Assembly (NCBI RefSeq): GCF_024700075.1
Contig: NZ_JAJONE010000001.1
Location: forward strand, 1,426,001-1,490,000
Length of the DNA stretch: 64,000 bases
Source: Hymenobacter sp. J193
GTDB taxonomy: Bacteria; Bacteroidota; Bacteroidia; Cytophagales; Hymenobacteraceae
Direction of reading: 5' to 3'
How positions within the stretch are numbered: position 1 is the first letter of the stretch; each line of letters begins with the position of its first letter. The notes under the pieces are model-generated. The model saw only the letters and a list, made by a program, of their open reading frames with translations, had not been told where the DNA came from and did not search any database. Shown here in pieces: positions 26,698-35,915 of the stretch. The position numbers were made by a program, and so were the translations under genes.

Positions 26698-27214
26698 TAG
26701 CAGTTGTGACAGGCTTGTTGCTGAAGATCTGAAGTGAAGGCTCGGGCCGCAAATAAAATCCTGTTAATCAGTTGGCTTACCCTGCTGCCTCCAGCAGCTG
26801 AAAGCCTGGTTGTGCTTCCGGAAAAGATATTTCATTCAATTGGTATTTAAGCTGAATATAATTCGGGCTAACGGATAATTTTTTCATTGTTTCTTACCTG
26901 TGCTACGCAACCGGCAATGGTAGTAGCTGAAAGGCTGTTGCCGGAATGAGGTTGCTTTTCGCTTGCGCGGTAAGCGTATAGCGGACGTGTGTCATAACTG
27001 AAAAATGCGCTTTTTTCGGTATTAAAGAGCGTTTTACTAGTTGCTTTCCAAGATGCAATGCTGGTATATTTGGTACCCCTCCAAGTACCGGACAGTCAGT
27101 TTTGGCTGGTTCTGCCAACTAACTCAGTTCTCAGCCGCTTCATTTAGGGTTGGCGGATTGTTGGTTTCGGTTCCTGGTGGTTTCGCGCTGCCCCTCTACC
27201 ATAATCCCACCATA
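26698..27214. other. 517-base gap upstream of the GH16 gene, no gene seen
   Basis: An A/T-richer stretch than its surroundings, with no reading frame I would support. It contains a good promoter candidate at 27040-27072. I see no riboswitch, tRNA or long inverted repeat. Confidence 0.6.
27040..27072 (+). promoter_or_regulatory. Candidate Bacteroidota promoter for the GH16 gene
   Basis: GTTG (27040-27043), 21-base spacer, then TATATTTG (27065-27072), an exact TAnnTTTG box. The leader to the start codon at 27215 would be about 135 bases. Confidence 0.5.
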
Positions 27215-30200
27215 ATGAACACAACCTCTACCCCCTCGGGCCGCTGGCTCGGGCGCTGGGCCCGGCTGGCCCTGGCCGCTGGTGCCAGCTGGCTGCTTCA
27301 GCCCAATGCCGCTCAGGCTCAGTGCAACCAGATTGTCTGGCAGGACGAATTTGACACCCCCGGCAACTTCGATAAGTGGCAGGTATACAACGGTGACGGC
27401 TGCAACGTAGGCAACTGTAACTTTGGCAACGCCGAGCTACAGGTGTACCGCCCCGCCAACGCCACCGTTTCGGGTGGCGTCCTGAACATTGCCACGCGCT
27501 ACGAAAACTCCGTGGAAGGCGGGCGCACCTACAACTACACCTCCGCCAAGCTACAGTCGAAAGTGCCGGCTACGGGCGGGCTGCAAACGTTTAAGTACGG
27601 GCGCATTGAGGCCCGCATGAAGCTGCCTTCGGCCCAGGGTGCCTGGCCCGCGTTCTGGATGCTGGCCGACCCCGGCAACTGGCCTTACACGGGTGAAATC
27701 GACATCATGGAGGCCAAGCACAAGAACCCCAAGTCGGTAGGTGGCACCATCCACTACGACGCGGGCGGCTGGCACTTTACCGGACGCGACTACCTTTCCA
27801 CAGTCGATTTGTCGCTGGATTTCCACGTGTACGCCGTGGAATGGGGCCCCGATCAGATTAAGTGGTATGTGGATGGCAACCTGTTTCACACGGCCACGCC
27901 CAAAACCACATTCGCCGGCGGCTGGCCCTTCAACGACGGCAACTTCTACATCATCCTGAACACGGCCGTGGGTGGCCCCGGCACACCGTACACCGGCAAC
28001 CAGCAGCCTACTCCCTCGGATTTCCCCGTGAACACGCAGGTCGACTACGTGCGGGTGTACAAAGGCACCTACAACTATGCCGTGTTCGGGGCCGATCAGG
28101 TACACCAGGGCGACCAGAACAAAACCTACCGCATGGACGCCATTACCGGCGGCACCTACACGTGGTCGGTGCCCAGCGGGGCCACCATCACCAGCGGGCA
28201 GGGCACCAACGCCATTCAGGTGAACTTCGCCAGCGGGGCCGTGAGCGGCAACGTGACGGCCTCCGTAGCCGTGAGCGGCTGCGTGGCGGCAACCTACACC
28301 AAGGCCATTACCGTGACGCCCGCCCTGCAGCTGGACCGCGTGTATGAGGACTACGAAGCCAACCGCGTCATCACCTACAGCACCACCACGGGCACGCTCA
28401 CGCAGGCCGTGACCAACCCCTCTACCGTCATCAATACCTCGGCGAAGGTGGGCAAGTACGTGCGTAACTCCAGTGAGCAGTACGACGTGATGTACGTGCG
28501 CAACCTGGGAATCAGCAACGCCAACGACTTTATTGCCGGCCGCCGCAAGGTGTTCATCGACGTGTACTCCACGGCGCCCGCGGGCAGCAAGGTCACCATG
28601 CAGTTTGAGAACAGCCAGGTAACCACGGCCATTAACTTTCCTTTGGGCCGGCACAGCGCCTACAAAGCCTTTACCACCCGTCAGAATGCCTGGGAAACGC
28701 TGGAGTTTGAGTTTGAAAAGTCGCTTGACCCCGGCACCAGCATCTACTCCATCGACAACGTATCCTTCCTGTTTCAGCCCGCCACCAACTCCGGCGCCAC
28801 CTTCTACCTCGATAACCTGCTGATCAGAAAGCAGCCCGAGGCGGCCGTGGTTTCGACGGAAGTGCTGCTCAACTACGACGGCACCAGCAAACTGACCTTC
28901 AACGCGGCCGGCACCAACGGCGTGTACACGGCCCCTACGGCCAACCCCGGCGCGGCGGGCGTCAATACCTCGGCCAACGTGGCCAGGTACGTGCGCAACT
29001 CCACCCAGCAGTACGATGTGCTGTTCCTGGATGCTGGCTCCCCCGGCACCGTAATTCAGGATGCCGCCCTGTTTAAGAACCAGACCTACCAGCTGCAGGT
29101 GGATGTGTACACTTCGGCACCCGTGGGCACGCCCATCAACATCACCCTGCAAAACAAGACGGCTGCGGCCCCACTGAACTCGTTCCCGGCCGGCCGCAAC
29201 AGCACCTACCTGGCCAATACCACCAAGCAAAACCAGTGGGAAACGCTGACTTTCGCCTTCAACACCGCGCCCGACGCGGGCACTGCCAACGTGGCCGTCG
29301 ATCAGCTGGCGGTGCTGTTCAACAGCGGCCTGTACACCGGCGAAACGTACTACATCGACAACATCCGTATTGCCAAGAAGGCCACACCAACTTACTCGGC
29401 GGCCACCACCTTCGAAAACTATGACGCCATCCGGAACCTGTCTTTGCGCAGCGCCAACGGTACGTACGTAGCCGCTGCCAACAACCCCTCGGCTTCGGGC
29501 ATCAATACCTCAGCGAAAGTGGGCCAGTACACCCGCAACACAGCCTCGCAGTACGATGCCCTCACGCTGATCAGCTCGCAGATCAAGGACGGCAGCGCTT
29601 ATGTTTCGGGCCAGAAAGTGTTTGCCATGGACGTGTACACCTCGGCGCCGGTCGGCACGGTGGTGTCGTGGCAGCTGGAAAGCAGCACGGCCTCCACGCC
29701 CGGCAACTACCCTTCGGGCCGGCATAGCATCTACCAGTCCGTCGTCAAGCAAACCAACGCCTGGCATACGCTCACCTTCTCCTACGCCAACTCGCCCGAC
29801 GCCGGCACTGCCGACGCGGACATCGACAACGTGGTGATTCTGTTCTCCCCGAATTCCACCAACGGCTCGGTGTTCTACATCGACAACCTGCGCAGCTTGT
29901 CGGCTGGCACCACGCCGACCAACGCCGCGCCTACCGTTAGCCTGACTTCCCCAGCCAATGGAGCCAGCTTCACGGCTCCGGCTTCCATCACGATTAATGC
30001 TAATGCCGCCGACTCCGATGGTACGATCAGCAAAGTGGAGTTCTACAACGGCACCACGCTGCTGAACACGGACACGACCTCGCCCTACTCCTACACCTGG
30101 ACCGGCGTAGGTGCGGGCACGTACTCTCTCACGGCCAAAGCCACGGATAATGCCGGCGCGGTAACCACCTCCACGGCCGTTAGTGTCACGGTTACGTCAG

Positions 30201-32164
30201 CCCCCACGGCGCAGGCCATTCCGGGCACGATTCAGGCCGAGAGCTACACGGCCCAACAGGGCACGGACAAGGAAACCACGACCGACACGGGCGGGGGCCA
30301 GAACGTAGACTGGTACGAGACGGGCGACTGGCTCGACTACTCGGTCAACGTGGCCGCTGCGGGCCAGTACAGCGTGGGCATCCGCGTAGCCTCGGCCAAC
30401 GGCGGGGCTACCCTGCAGCTGCGCAACAGCGCCGGCACAGTGCTGGGCTCAGTGAACGTGGGCAACACGGGCGGCTGGCAGAGCTGGCAGACGCAGACCA
30501 CCACGGTCACGCTGCCGGCCGGGGTGCAGACCCTGCGCCTGTTTGCTTCGGCCTCCACGGGCACGAACGTGAACTGGCTCAGCTTTGCGGCTGTCACGAC
30601 CAACACCCCGCCCACCGTCAGCCTGACCTCGCCCACGAATGGTGCGACCTTCACGGCCCCGGCCAGCATCACTATCAACGCCAACGCGGCCGATGCCAAC
30701 GGCACGGTCAGCTCCGTAGCCTTCTACAACGGCACCACGCTGCTGGGCACGGACACGTCTTCGCCTTACTCCTTTGCCTGGACCGGCGTGGCCGCGGGTA
30801 CTTACTCTATCACGGCCCGCGCTACCGATAACGCCGGGGCGGTGACGACCTCCTCGGCCGTGAGCGTGACGGTAGGCAACGCCCCAAGCGGGCAGACCAT
30901 TCCCGGCACGATTCAGGCGGAAAGCTTCTCGGCCATGCTCGGCATCCAGACCGAGACGACCACCGACACGGGCGGGGGGCTGAACGTGGGCTACATCGAA
31001 GCCGGCGACTGGCTCGACTACGCCGTGAACGTGACCACGGCCGGTCAGTACACCGTGGGCTTCCGGCTGGCCAGCGAGCCGGGCGGAGGAAGCCTGCAGC
31101 TGCGCAACAGCGCCGGCACCAGCCTGGGCTCCGTAACGGTTGGAGCGACCGGGGGCTGGCAGAGCTGGCAGACGCTCAACGCCACCGTAACCTTGCCGGC
31201 CGGCGCACAGACTCTGCGCCTCTACGCCACGGCCGGGGGCCTGAACGTGAACTGGCTCAGCTTTACGGCCGTGACCACCAATACCCCGCCCACCGTGAGT
31301 TTGACCTCGCCGGCAAGCGGCGCGACCTTTACGGCTCCGGCTTCGATTACGATTAACGCCAACGCGGCCGATGCCAACGGCACCGTGAGCAGCGTAGCTT
31401 TCTACAACGGCACCACGCTGCTGGGCACGGACACGTCTTCGCCTTACTCCTTTGCCTGGACCGGCGTGGCCGCGGGTACTTACTCTATCACGGCCCGCGC
31501 TACCGATAACGCCGGGGCGGTGACGACCTCCTCGGCCGTGAGTGTGACGGTCACTGGCGGTTCCTCCAGCGGCTACTGCGCCGTGACGACGGACTTCAGC
31601 TACAAGGCCGTCAGCAGCGGGGGCAACCTGACCATCACCTTCCACCCGCTGGGGGCCACGGCCGGCGGCAACCTGGCCCTGCTCTACCTGCGCCAGGGCA
31701 CGAGCGGTGCTTACCCAGGCTACACCATGACCAAGAACGCGGCCGGGGACTTCACCTACACGCTGCCCATGGCCACGGGCACGGTGGTTAACCTCTACTT
31801 CACCTACCAGGTAGGCGCCGGGGGCCCCGAGCGCAACAACGCGGCCACGCCCTTCTCCTACACCGTAGGCACAGCTTGCAACCTGCAGGCTCGTACCGGC
31901 ACTGCCCTGGCAACCAACGCCGGCAGCACGACCCTGGCCAAGCTCTACCCCAACCCGGCCACCAGCCGCCTGCGGGTAGAAACCCTTGTGGCCGCCGAAA
32001 CGCTGGTCGTTACCGACGGCCTGGGCCGGGTGGTACTGCAGCAGAAAGTGGCAGCGCGGCAGCTGGTTTCTGAGCTGAACGTCAATGGTCTCCGCCAGGG
32101 CGTGTACTTCCTCACCATCCGGGGCAGCCAAGGCACCGAGGTGCAGAAGTTCGTCAAACAATAA
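27215..32164 (+). CDS. Secreted multi-modular GH16 beta-glucanase with CBM6, CBM56-like and Ig modules and a T9SS tail
   Basis: 1649 residues from ATG 27215 (MNTTSTPSGRWLGRW); a 58-residue frame extension upstream lacks signal character. Signal peptide ends 'AQAQ'. The GH16 domain (about 38-285) has catalytic EIDIME (E161, D163, E166), typical of laminarinases. Then a PKD-like domain (290-370), three ~175-residue repeats of a jelly-roll-like module ('NTSAKVGKYVRNSSEQYDV', 373-896), three Big_7 Ig domains near 902, 1129 and 1355, and CBM6 modules near 1000-1126 and 1228-1353. A CBM56-like module (1453-1560) precedes a T9SS sorting domain ('LYPNPATSRLRV ... GVYFLTIRG'). It probably cuts beta-1,3-glucan (fungal or algal) at the cell surface. 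The Ig domains share a 143-bp identical DNA segment. Confidence 0.92.
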   Translation: MNTTSTPSGRWLGRWARLALAAGASWLLQPNAAQAQCNQIVWQDEFDTPGNFDKWQVYNGDGCNVGNCNFGNAELQVYRPANATVSGGVLNIATRYENSVEGGRTYNYTSAKLQSKVPATGGLQTFKYGRIEARMKLPSAQGAWPAFWMLADPGNWPYTGEIDIMEAKHKNPKSVGGTIHYDAGGWHFTGRDYLSTVDLSLDFHVYAVEWGPDQIKWYVDGNLFHTATPKTTFAGGWPFNDGNFYIILNTAVGGPGTPYTGNQQPTPSDFPVNTQVDYVRVYKGTYNYAVFGADQVHQGDQNKTYRMDAITGGTYTWSVPSGATITSGQGTNAIQVNFASGAVSGNVTASVAVSGCVAATYTKAITVTPALQLDRVYEDYEANRVITYSTTTGTLTQAVTNPSTVINTSAKVGKYVRNSSEQYDVMYVRNLGISNANDFIAGRRKVFIDVYSTAPAGSKVTMQFENSQVTTAINFPLGRHSAYKAFTTRQNAWETLEFEFEKSLDPGTSIYSIDNVSFLFQPATNSGATFYLDNLLIRKQPEAAVVSTEVLLNYDGTSKLTFNAAGTNGVYTAPTANPGAAGVNTSANVARYVRNSTQQYDVLFLDAGSPGTVIQDAALFKNQTYQLQVDVYTSAPVGTPINITLQNKTAAAPLNSFPAGRNSTYLANTTKQNQWETLTFAFNTAPDAGTANVAVDQLAVLFNSGLYTGETYYIDNIRIAKKATPTYSAATTFENYDAIRNLSLRSANGTYVAAANNPSASGINTSAKVGQYTRNTASQYDALTLISSQIKDGSAYVSGQKVFAMDVYTSAPVGTVVSWQLESSTASTPGNYPSGRHSIYQSVVKQTNAWHTLTFSYANSPDAGTADADIDNVVILFSPNSTNGSVFYIDNLRSLSAGTTPTNAAPTVSLTSPANGASFTAPASITINANAADSDGTISKVEFYNGTTLLNTDTTSPYSYTWTGVGAGTYSLTAKATDNAGAVTTSTAVSVTVTSAPTAQAIPGTIQAESYTAQQGTDKETTTDTGGGQNVDWYETGDWLDYSVNVAAAGQYSVGIRVASANGGATLQLRNSAGTVLGSVNVGNTGGWQSWQTQTTTVTLPAGVQTLRLFASASTGTNVNWLSFAAVTTNTPPTVSLTSPTNGATFTAPASITINANAADANGTVSSVAFYNGTTLLGTDTSSPYSFAWTGVAAGTYSITARATDNAGAVTTSSAVSVTVGNAPSGQTIPGTIQAESFSAMLGIQTETTTDTGGGLNVGYIEAGDWLDYAVNVTTAGQYTVGFRLASEPGGGSLQLRNSAGTSLGSVTVGATGGWQSWQTLNATVTLPAGAQTLRLYATAGGLNVNWLSFTAVTTNTPPTVSLTSPASGATFTAPASITINANAADANGTVSSVAFYNGTTLLGTDTSSPYSFAWTGVAAGTYSITARATDNAGAVTTSSAVSVTVTGGSSSGYCAVTTDFSYKAVSSGGNLTITFHPLGATAGGNLALLYLRQGTSGAYPGYTMTKNAAGDFTYTLPMATGTVVNLYFTYQVGAGGPERNNAATPFSYTVGTACNLQARTGTALATNAGSTTLAKLYPNPATSRLRVETLVAAETLVVTDGLGRVVLQQKVAARQLVSELNVNGLRQGVYFLTIRGSQGTEVQKFVKQ
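30722..30864 (+). repeat. 143-bp direct repeat inside the GH16 gene, copy 1
   Basis: Identical base for base to 31400-31542, in the second and third Ig (Big_7) modules. The surrounding module sequence is only similar, so the identity has sharp borders. Confidence 0.85.
31400..31542 (+). repeat. 143-bp direct repeat inside the GH16 gene, copy 2
   Basis: Second copy, 678 bases downstream. Recombination between copies would remove one CBM6 plus one Ig module in frame (678 = 3 x 226). Confidence 0.85.
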
Positions 32165-32190
32165 ACGGGGCCAGTACCCGTCAGGTAAAA

Positions 32191-32220
32191 GGGCCGCAGA
32201 CATAGTCTGCGGCCCTTTTT
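32191..32220 (+). terminator. Terminator after the GH16 gene
   Basis: 11-bp perfect stem GGGCCGCAGAC / GTCTGCGGCCC with an ATA loop, then TTTTT. Confidence 0.9.
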
Positions 32221-32294
32221 ATGTACTAACAGAAAGGCTGCTACCCCCAACAGGTACAGTCTTTTATGAAAAGTCCGACCTATGGATTCAGTCA

Positions 32295-32462
32295 TTCGCG
32301 GTCTGGACACAACCGTTCGCGCCTTCGCCTCAATCATTCGCGGTGCCGCCCCGGACATTCGCGGCCTCGCCTCAATCATTCGCGGCATGGGCGCGGTTGT
32401 TCGCGGTGTCGCCCCGGATGTTCGCGGCCCGGATTCAGTCGTTGCGGGTGTGGGTGCGGGTT
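32295..32462 (+). repeat. Tandem array, eight units of exactly 21 bases (core TTCGCGG)
   Basis: TTCGCGG or a one/two-base variant recurs at 32295, 32316, 32337, 32358, 32379, 32400, 32421 and 32442, every 21 bases. The rest of the unit varies (CCTCGCCTCAATCA, TGCCGCCCCGGACA). An open frame of 74 residues (32282-32506) reads as heptads 'SIIRG'/'APDVRG', but every frame through the array is open because the period is a multiple of three. I do not call a gene. Confidence 0.85.
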
Positions 32463-32509
32463 TTCTCCCGACTGTCATGACGCCGTATACTCAGAATATG
32501 CAATAGGCC

Positions 32510-32596
32510 GTAGGGACGGGGCTTGCCCCCGCCCATCGTTGAACAGAGTCGTTGCAAAGGCGCCAACGTCCGGGCGGGGGCAAGCCCTACCCCTAC
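32510..32596. repeat. GC-rich inverted repeat upstream of the rodA 3' end
   Basis: Perfect 16-bp core GGGCTTGCCCCCGCCC (32519-32534) pairs with 32572-32587, with imperfect pairing either side (GTAGGGAC / CCCCTAC). It probably separates the GH16 side from convergent rodA, whose stop is at 32609. Its sequence class (GTAGGGACGGGGCTTG) looks like a dispersed repeat, but only one copy is in this window. Confidence 0.7.
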
Positions 32597-32608
32597 TCCT
32601 ACCCGCGC

Positions 32609-33886
32609 CTAGTACCGCTCCAGGTCCTGCTTGCGGTAGGCATCAATAGCCAGCAGGATGAACAGCAGCGTGGTAAACGACCAGAGCGAGGAGCCCCCGT
32701 AGCTGAAGAAGGGCAGCGGAATGCCCACCACCGGGGCCAGCCCAATCGTCATGCCGATGTTGATGCTGAAGTGGAAGAAGATGATGCTGGCCACACAGTA
32801 GCCGTAGGTGCGCCCAAACACGGATTTCTGCCGCTCGGCCACGTACACTATGCGCCCCAGCAGCGCCACAAACAGCACAATCACCGTCATCGTACCCAGC
32901 CAGCCCCACTCCTCCCCCACGGTGCAGAAAATGAAGTCGGTGCTCTGCTCGGGCACGAAGTCGAACTTGGTTTGGGTGCCCTGCAGGAAGCCCTTGCCGG
33001 TGAACCCACCCGAGCCGATGGCAATTTTGGACTGCGTGACGTTCCAGCCCACGCCCAACGGGTCGGCCGAGGGGTTGATGAGCACCTCGATGCGCTTGCG
33101 CTGGTAGTCGTGCAGCACGCTGTTAAAGAAGTAATCCACCCCGAACACCATCCCGATAACCACGGCCCATACGCTAAGCGCCACCGGCAGATGATGGCGC
33201 ATCACCCGGGTATTGAAGGCAAAAACCAGCCCTAGAATCAACGTGAAGACCCCTATCAGCCACAGCTTAGGCACCAGCAGCGCCAGAATAAGAATGATGG
33301 CCGCGGCAGCCAGCACCAGCAGAATCAGCGGCGACATACCCTCTCGGAAATAAGCCAGCAGGAACGCCCCAAACACCAGCGCCTGCCCGGTTTCGTTGGC
33401 CCACACAATCAGCAGGGGCGGCAGCAGTGTGAGGCCGGCCAGCACCAGCTGGTCGCGCCAGTTCTGGTTGCGCAGGTTGATGCCCGCCATGTAGCGCGAC
33501 ACGGCCAGGGCGGTAATGAACTTGGCAAACTCGGCGGGCTGCAGGCGCACCGGCCCCAGCTCCAGCCAGGACCGGGAGCCTGCAATGGGCCGCGCAATCA
33601 GCGGGGTGATAATCAGTAGGGCAATCATCAGCCCGTAGAGCACAAAGGCAAACGTGTCGTAGGCCTTGTAGTCAATCACCAGCAGCACCACGATGAGCAC
33701 CACCGTAGTACCAATCCAGACCAGCTGCTTGCCGTAGTTGAACTCGAAGTTGAACAGGGAGCCAGCCGGGGCCTCGGGCGAGTAGCTGGCCGCGTACACG
33801 TTCAGCCAGCCCAGCAGCACCATCAGCGCATACAATCCCACCGTCACCCAATCGATACTGCGGCTATAGCGGGCGGGAGAAGACAT
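32609..33886 (-). CDS. rodA: Rod shape-determining protein RodA (SEDS peptidoglycan polymerase)
   Basis: 425 residues with about ten membrane helices. SEDS features: 'SRSWLELGPVRLQPAEFAKF' (SxWL/QPxEfaK), 'QTGxALVFG'-type 'ANETGQALVFGAFLLAYF', 'GVGWNVTQSKIAIGSGGFTGKGFLQG' and 'STDFIFCTVGEEWG'. RodA polymerises glycan strands with its cognate PBP2, whose gene lies directly upstream. Last gene of the mreBCD-pbp2-rodA cluster. Confidence 0.95.
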   Translation of the reverse strand: MSSPARYSRSIDWVTVGLYALMVLLGWLNVYAASYSPEAPAGSLFNFEFNYGKQLVWIGTTVVLIVVLLVIDYKAYDTFAFVLYGLMIALLIITPLIARPIAGSRSWLELGPVRLQPAEFAKFITALAVSRYMAGINLRNQNWRDQLVLAGLTLLPPLLIVWANETGQALVFGAFLLAYFREGMSPLILLVLAAAAIILILALLVPKLWLIGVFTLILGLVFAFNTRVMRHHLPVALSVWAVVIGMVFGVDYFFNSVLHDYQRKRIEVLINPSADPLGVGWNVTQSKIAIGSGGFTGKGFLQGTQTKFDFVPEQSTDFIFCTVGEEWGWLGTMTVIVLFVALLGRIVYVAERQKSVFGRTYGYCVASIIFFHFSINIGMTIGLAPVVGIPLPFFSYGGSSLWSFTTLLFILLAIDAYRKQDLERY

Positions 33887-33897
33887 TGGAAGGAAGT

Positions 33898-33970
33898 TTC
33901 TGGTTGCTGGTTTTTAGTTGCTGGTTGCTGGTTGCCTGGCTGATAACTAGAAACCAGCAACTCTTTTTAG
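33898..33970. repeat. Intercistronic word-hairpin (word GGTTGCT) between pbp2 and rodA
   Basis: Left arm 33898-33937 has four to five runs of CTGGTTGCTGGTT. Right arm 33946-33970 carries the complement AACCAGCAAC and overlaps the pbp2 stop codon (33967-33969). The left arm ends 12 bases from the rodA start. Confidence 0.8.
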
Positions 33971-35808
33971 TGTCGGCGCGTCAGGAAACGGTCGGCGGGG
34001 CCGGGCAGCCAGGTTTCCCAGCGCTTCCGCCAGGGGGCTACTTTGCCTCGCAGGTATTTTTCCATGAGCAGAGAGGCCAGCGGCGCGGCGGAAAGCCCCC
34101 CGAAACCGGCGTTTTCAATAAACACCGCCACCACAATCTTCGGGTCCTGGGCCGGCGCAAAGCCCGCGAAGGTAGCGTGGTCCTCGCCGTGGTAGTTTTG
34201 CACGGTCCCGGTTTTGCCGGCCACCGAAATGCCCACATCGGCCAGGGAAGCCAGGTTGGCCGTGCCCCCGCGCCCGTCTATCACCTCCTGCATGCCCGGC
34301 ACCAGGGCCTCAAAGTGGCGGGGCTCAATGGGCAGACGGTGCTGCACCCGGTACTGGGGCAGCGGCCCCTGCCGGCCCACGCTGCGCACAAAATGTGGGG
34401 TGTAGTACCATCCCCGGTTGGCAATAATGGCCAGGATGTTAGCCATCTGCAGCCCCGTAATGCCAATTTCGCCCTGGCCGATGCTGAGCGAGTACACCGT
34501 GCGGAAGTTCCAGTGGTTTTTGCCGTACTGCTTGTTGTAGAAGTTGGGCGAAGGAATCAACCCCATCCGTTCCCCCGGCAAATCCACGCCCAGGTGCTGG
34601 GCCAGCCCGAAGTTGACCACCTGCTGTCGCCAGTCGGCCAAACCCAGGGCAGCGTCCTCGGTTTTGCGGGTCGAGCGGCCGCGCATCACCATAGCCCGCA
34701 TCACCTGGTAGAAATAGGGGTTGCAGCTTTGCTTGATGGCAATGTTGACGTTGTTGGGCGCCTCGTGGCGGTGGGTGCAGCGCACCAGCTTCCAGTTGCA
34801 CGGAAACCCCGTTGTGGGCGTCACCACCCCCGCCTGCAGGGCAATGGCCTCGTTCACCAGCTTAAACACCGAGCCGGGCGGGTATGTGGCCATCAGCGGC
34901 CGGTCGAACAGGGGCCGCTCGGGGTTGTTGAGCAGCTCCATGTAGCGGTTGCCGAGGCCTTTGCCGGTAAGCTTGTTAGGATTGTAAGTGGGCGCCGACA
35001 CAAAGGCCAGGATTTCGCCGGTTTTGGGGTCGAGGGCCACTACGGAGCCGCGCTTACCGGCCATCAGCTTTTCGGCCAGGCGCTGCAGCTCCCGGTCGAT
35101 GCTCAGGTGCAGATCCTGCCCGGCCCTCGACAGCGTATCGAACTCCCCGCCCCGGAAGGCGCCCTTCTCGATGCCGCGCACGTTCACCATGCGGTACTGC
35201 ACCCCACGCTGGCCCATCAGCTGCTGCTCATAAAACGACTCCAGCCCCGAAATCCCAAGGTTGTCGCCGGCCAGGTAGCGGGCGTACTTGGGCTTTTCGA
35301 GGTGCGCCGGCGTTACGGGCCCCACGTAGCCCAGCGCGTGCGCCATCACCGTATCCTGGTAAGAGCGGGCCATCCTCGCCTTGATGCTGAAGCCGGGAAA
35401 GTCCATCAGGTTGTCCTGAATGGCCGCCAGCTCGGGCGTGCTCAGGTTGGGCACCAGCGGTGAGGCCTTCACCCGCGAATAGGTTTTGGCCGCCAGCAGC
35501 CCGGCGCGCAAGTCCTCTACCGGCAACTGCAGCAGCTGGCAGAACCGAGCCGTATCGAGGGCTTTCACCTCGCGCGGCACCACCATCAAGTCGTACACGG
35601 GCGTGTTCTGCACCAGCAGCTTCCCGGCGCGGTCGTAGATGAGGCCCCGGTAAGGCGTCTGCACGATGCGCTGGAGCGTGTTGCGGTCGGCGGCCAGCTT
35701 GTAGCTGCCATCGAGCACCTGGATATAAAACAACCGCGTCGCAAACACCACTGCCACGGCCAGAAAAATGGCCATCACCACAAACTTGCGGCCTTCTAAG
35801 TATTGCAA
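33967..35808 (-). CDS. mrdA: Penicillin-binding protein 2
   Basis: About 613 residues if TTG 35808 is the start, giving 'MQYLEGRKFVVMAIFLAVAV', which I prefer. A longer frame reaches 35892 and an internal ATG lies at 35775. One N-terminal membrane helix, a dimerisation region ('RGLIYDRAGKLLVQNTPVYD'), then the transpeptidase with 'PGSVFKLV' (SxxK), 'QSCNPYF' (SxN) and 'AGKTGTVQN' (KTG). It cross-links new glycan made by RodA. It lies between mreD and rodA on the same strand. Confidence 0.93.
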   Translation of the reverse strand: MQYLEGRKFVVMAIFLAVAVVFATRLFYIQVLDGSYKLAADRNTLQRIVQTPYRGLIYDRAGKLLVQNTPVYDLMVVPREVKALDTARFCQLLQLPVEDLRAGLLAAKTYSRVKASPLVPNLSTPELAAIQDNLMDFPGFSIKARMARSYQDTVMAHALGYVGPVTPAHLEKPKYARYLAGDNLGISGLESFYEQQLMGQRGVQYRMVNVRGIEKGAFRGGEFDTLSRAGQDLHLSIDRELQRLAEKLMAGKRGSVVALDPKTGEILAFVSAPTYNPNKLTGKGLGNRYMELLNNPERPLFDRPLMATYPPGSVFKLVNEAIALQAGVVTPTTGFPCNWKLVRCTHRHEAPNNVNIAIKQSCNPYFYQVMRAMVMRGRSTRKTEDAALGLADWRQQVVNFGLAQHLGVDLPGERMGLIPSPNFYNKQYGKNHWNFRTVYSLSIGQGEIGITGLQMANILAIIANRGWYYTPHFVRSVGRQGPLPQYRVQHRLPIEPRHFEALVPGMQEVIDGRGGTANLASLADVGISVAGKTGTVQNYHGEDHATFAGFAPAQDPKIVVAVFIENAGFGGLSAAPLASLLMEKYLRGKVAPWRKRWETWLPGPADRFLTRRH

Positions 35809-35915
35809 AGCAGAAAAACCTGATAAATACGATGTGCCGATACAGTTATCGGAAGCGCAAAGATAACCGGTTGGCCGGTGGGGAAGTTGCAAAAAACCGG
35901 GAAGGTGCCCGCGCG

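Noticed and set aside
27551..29230. 559-residue frame antisense to the GH16 gene (and others at 30449-32203, 57052-58737)
   Set aside because: Mirror translations of repeat-rich coding DNA, with no signal peptide or domain.
32282..32506. 74-residue heptad-repeat ORF in the 21-bp array
   Set aside because: All frames across the array are open because the unit is 21 bases; no start-site signal or homologue is known to me. Kept as a repeat.
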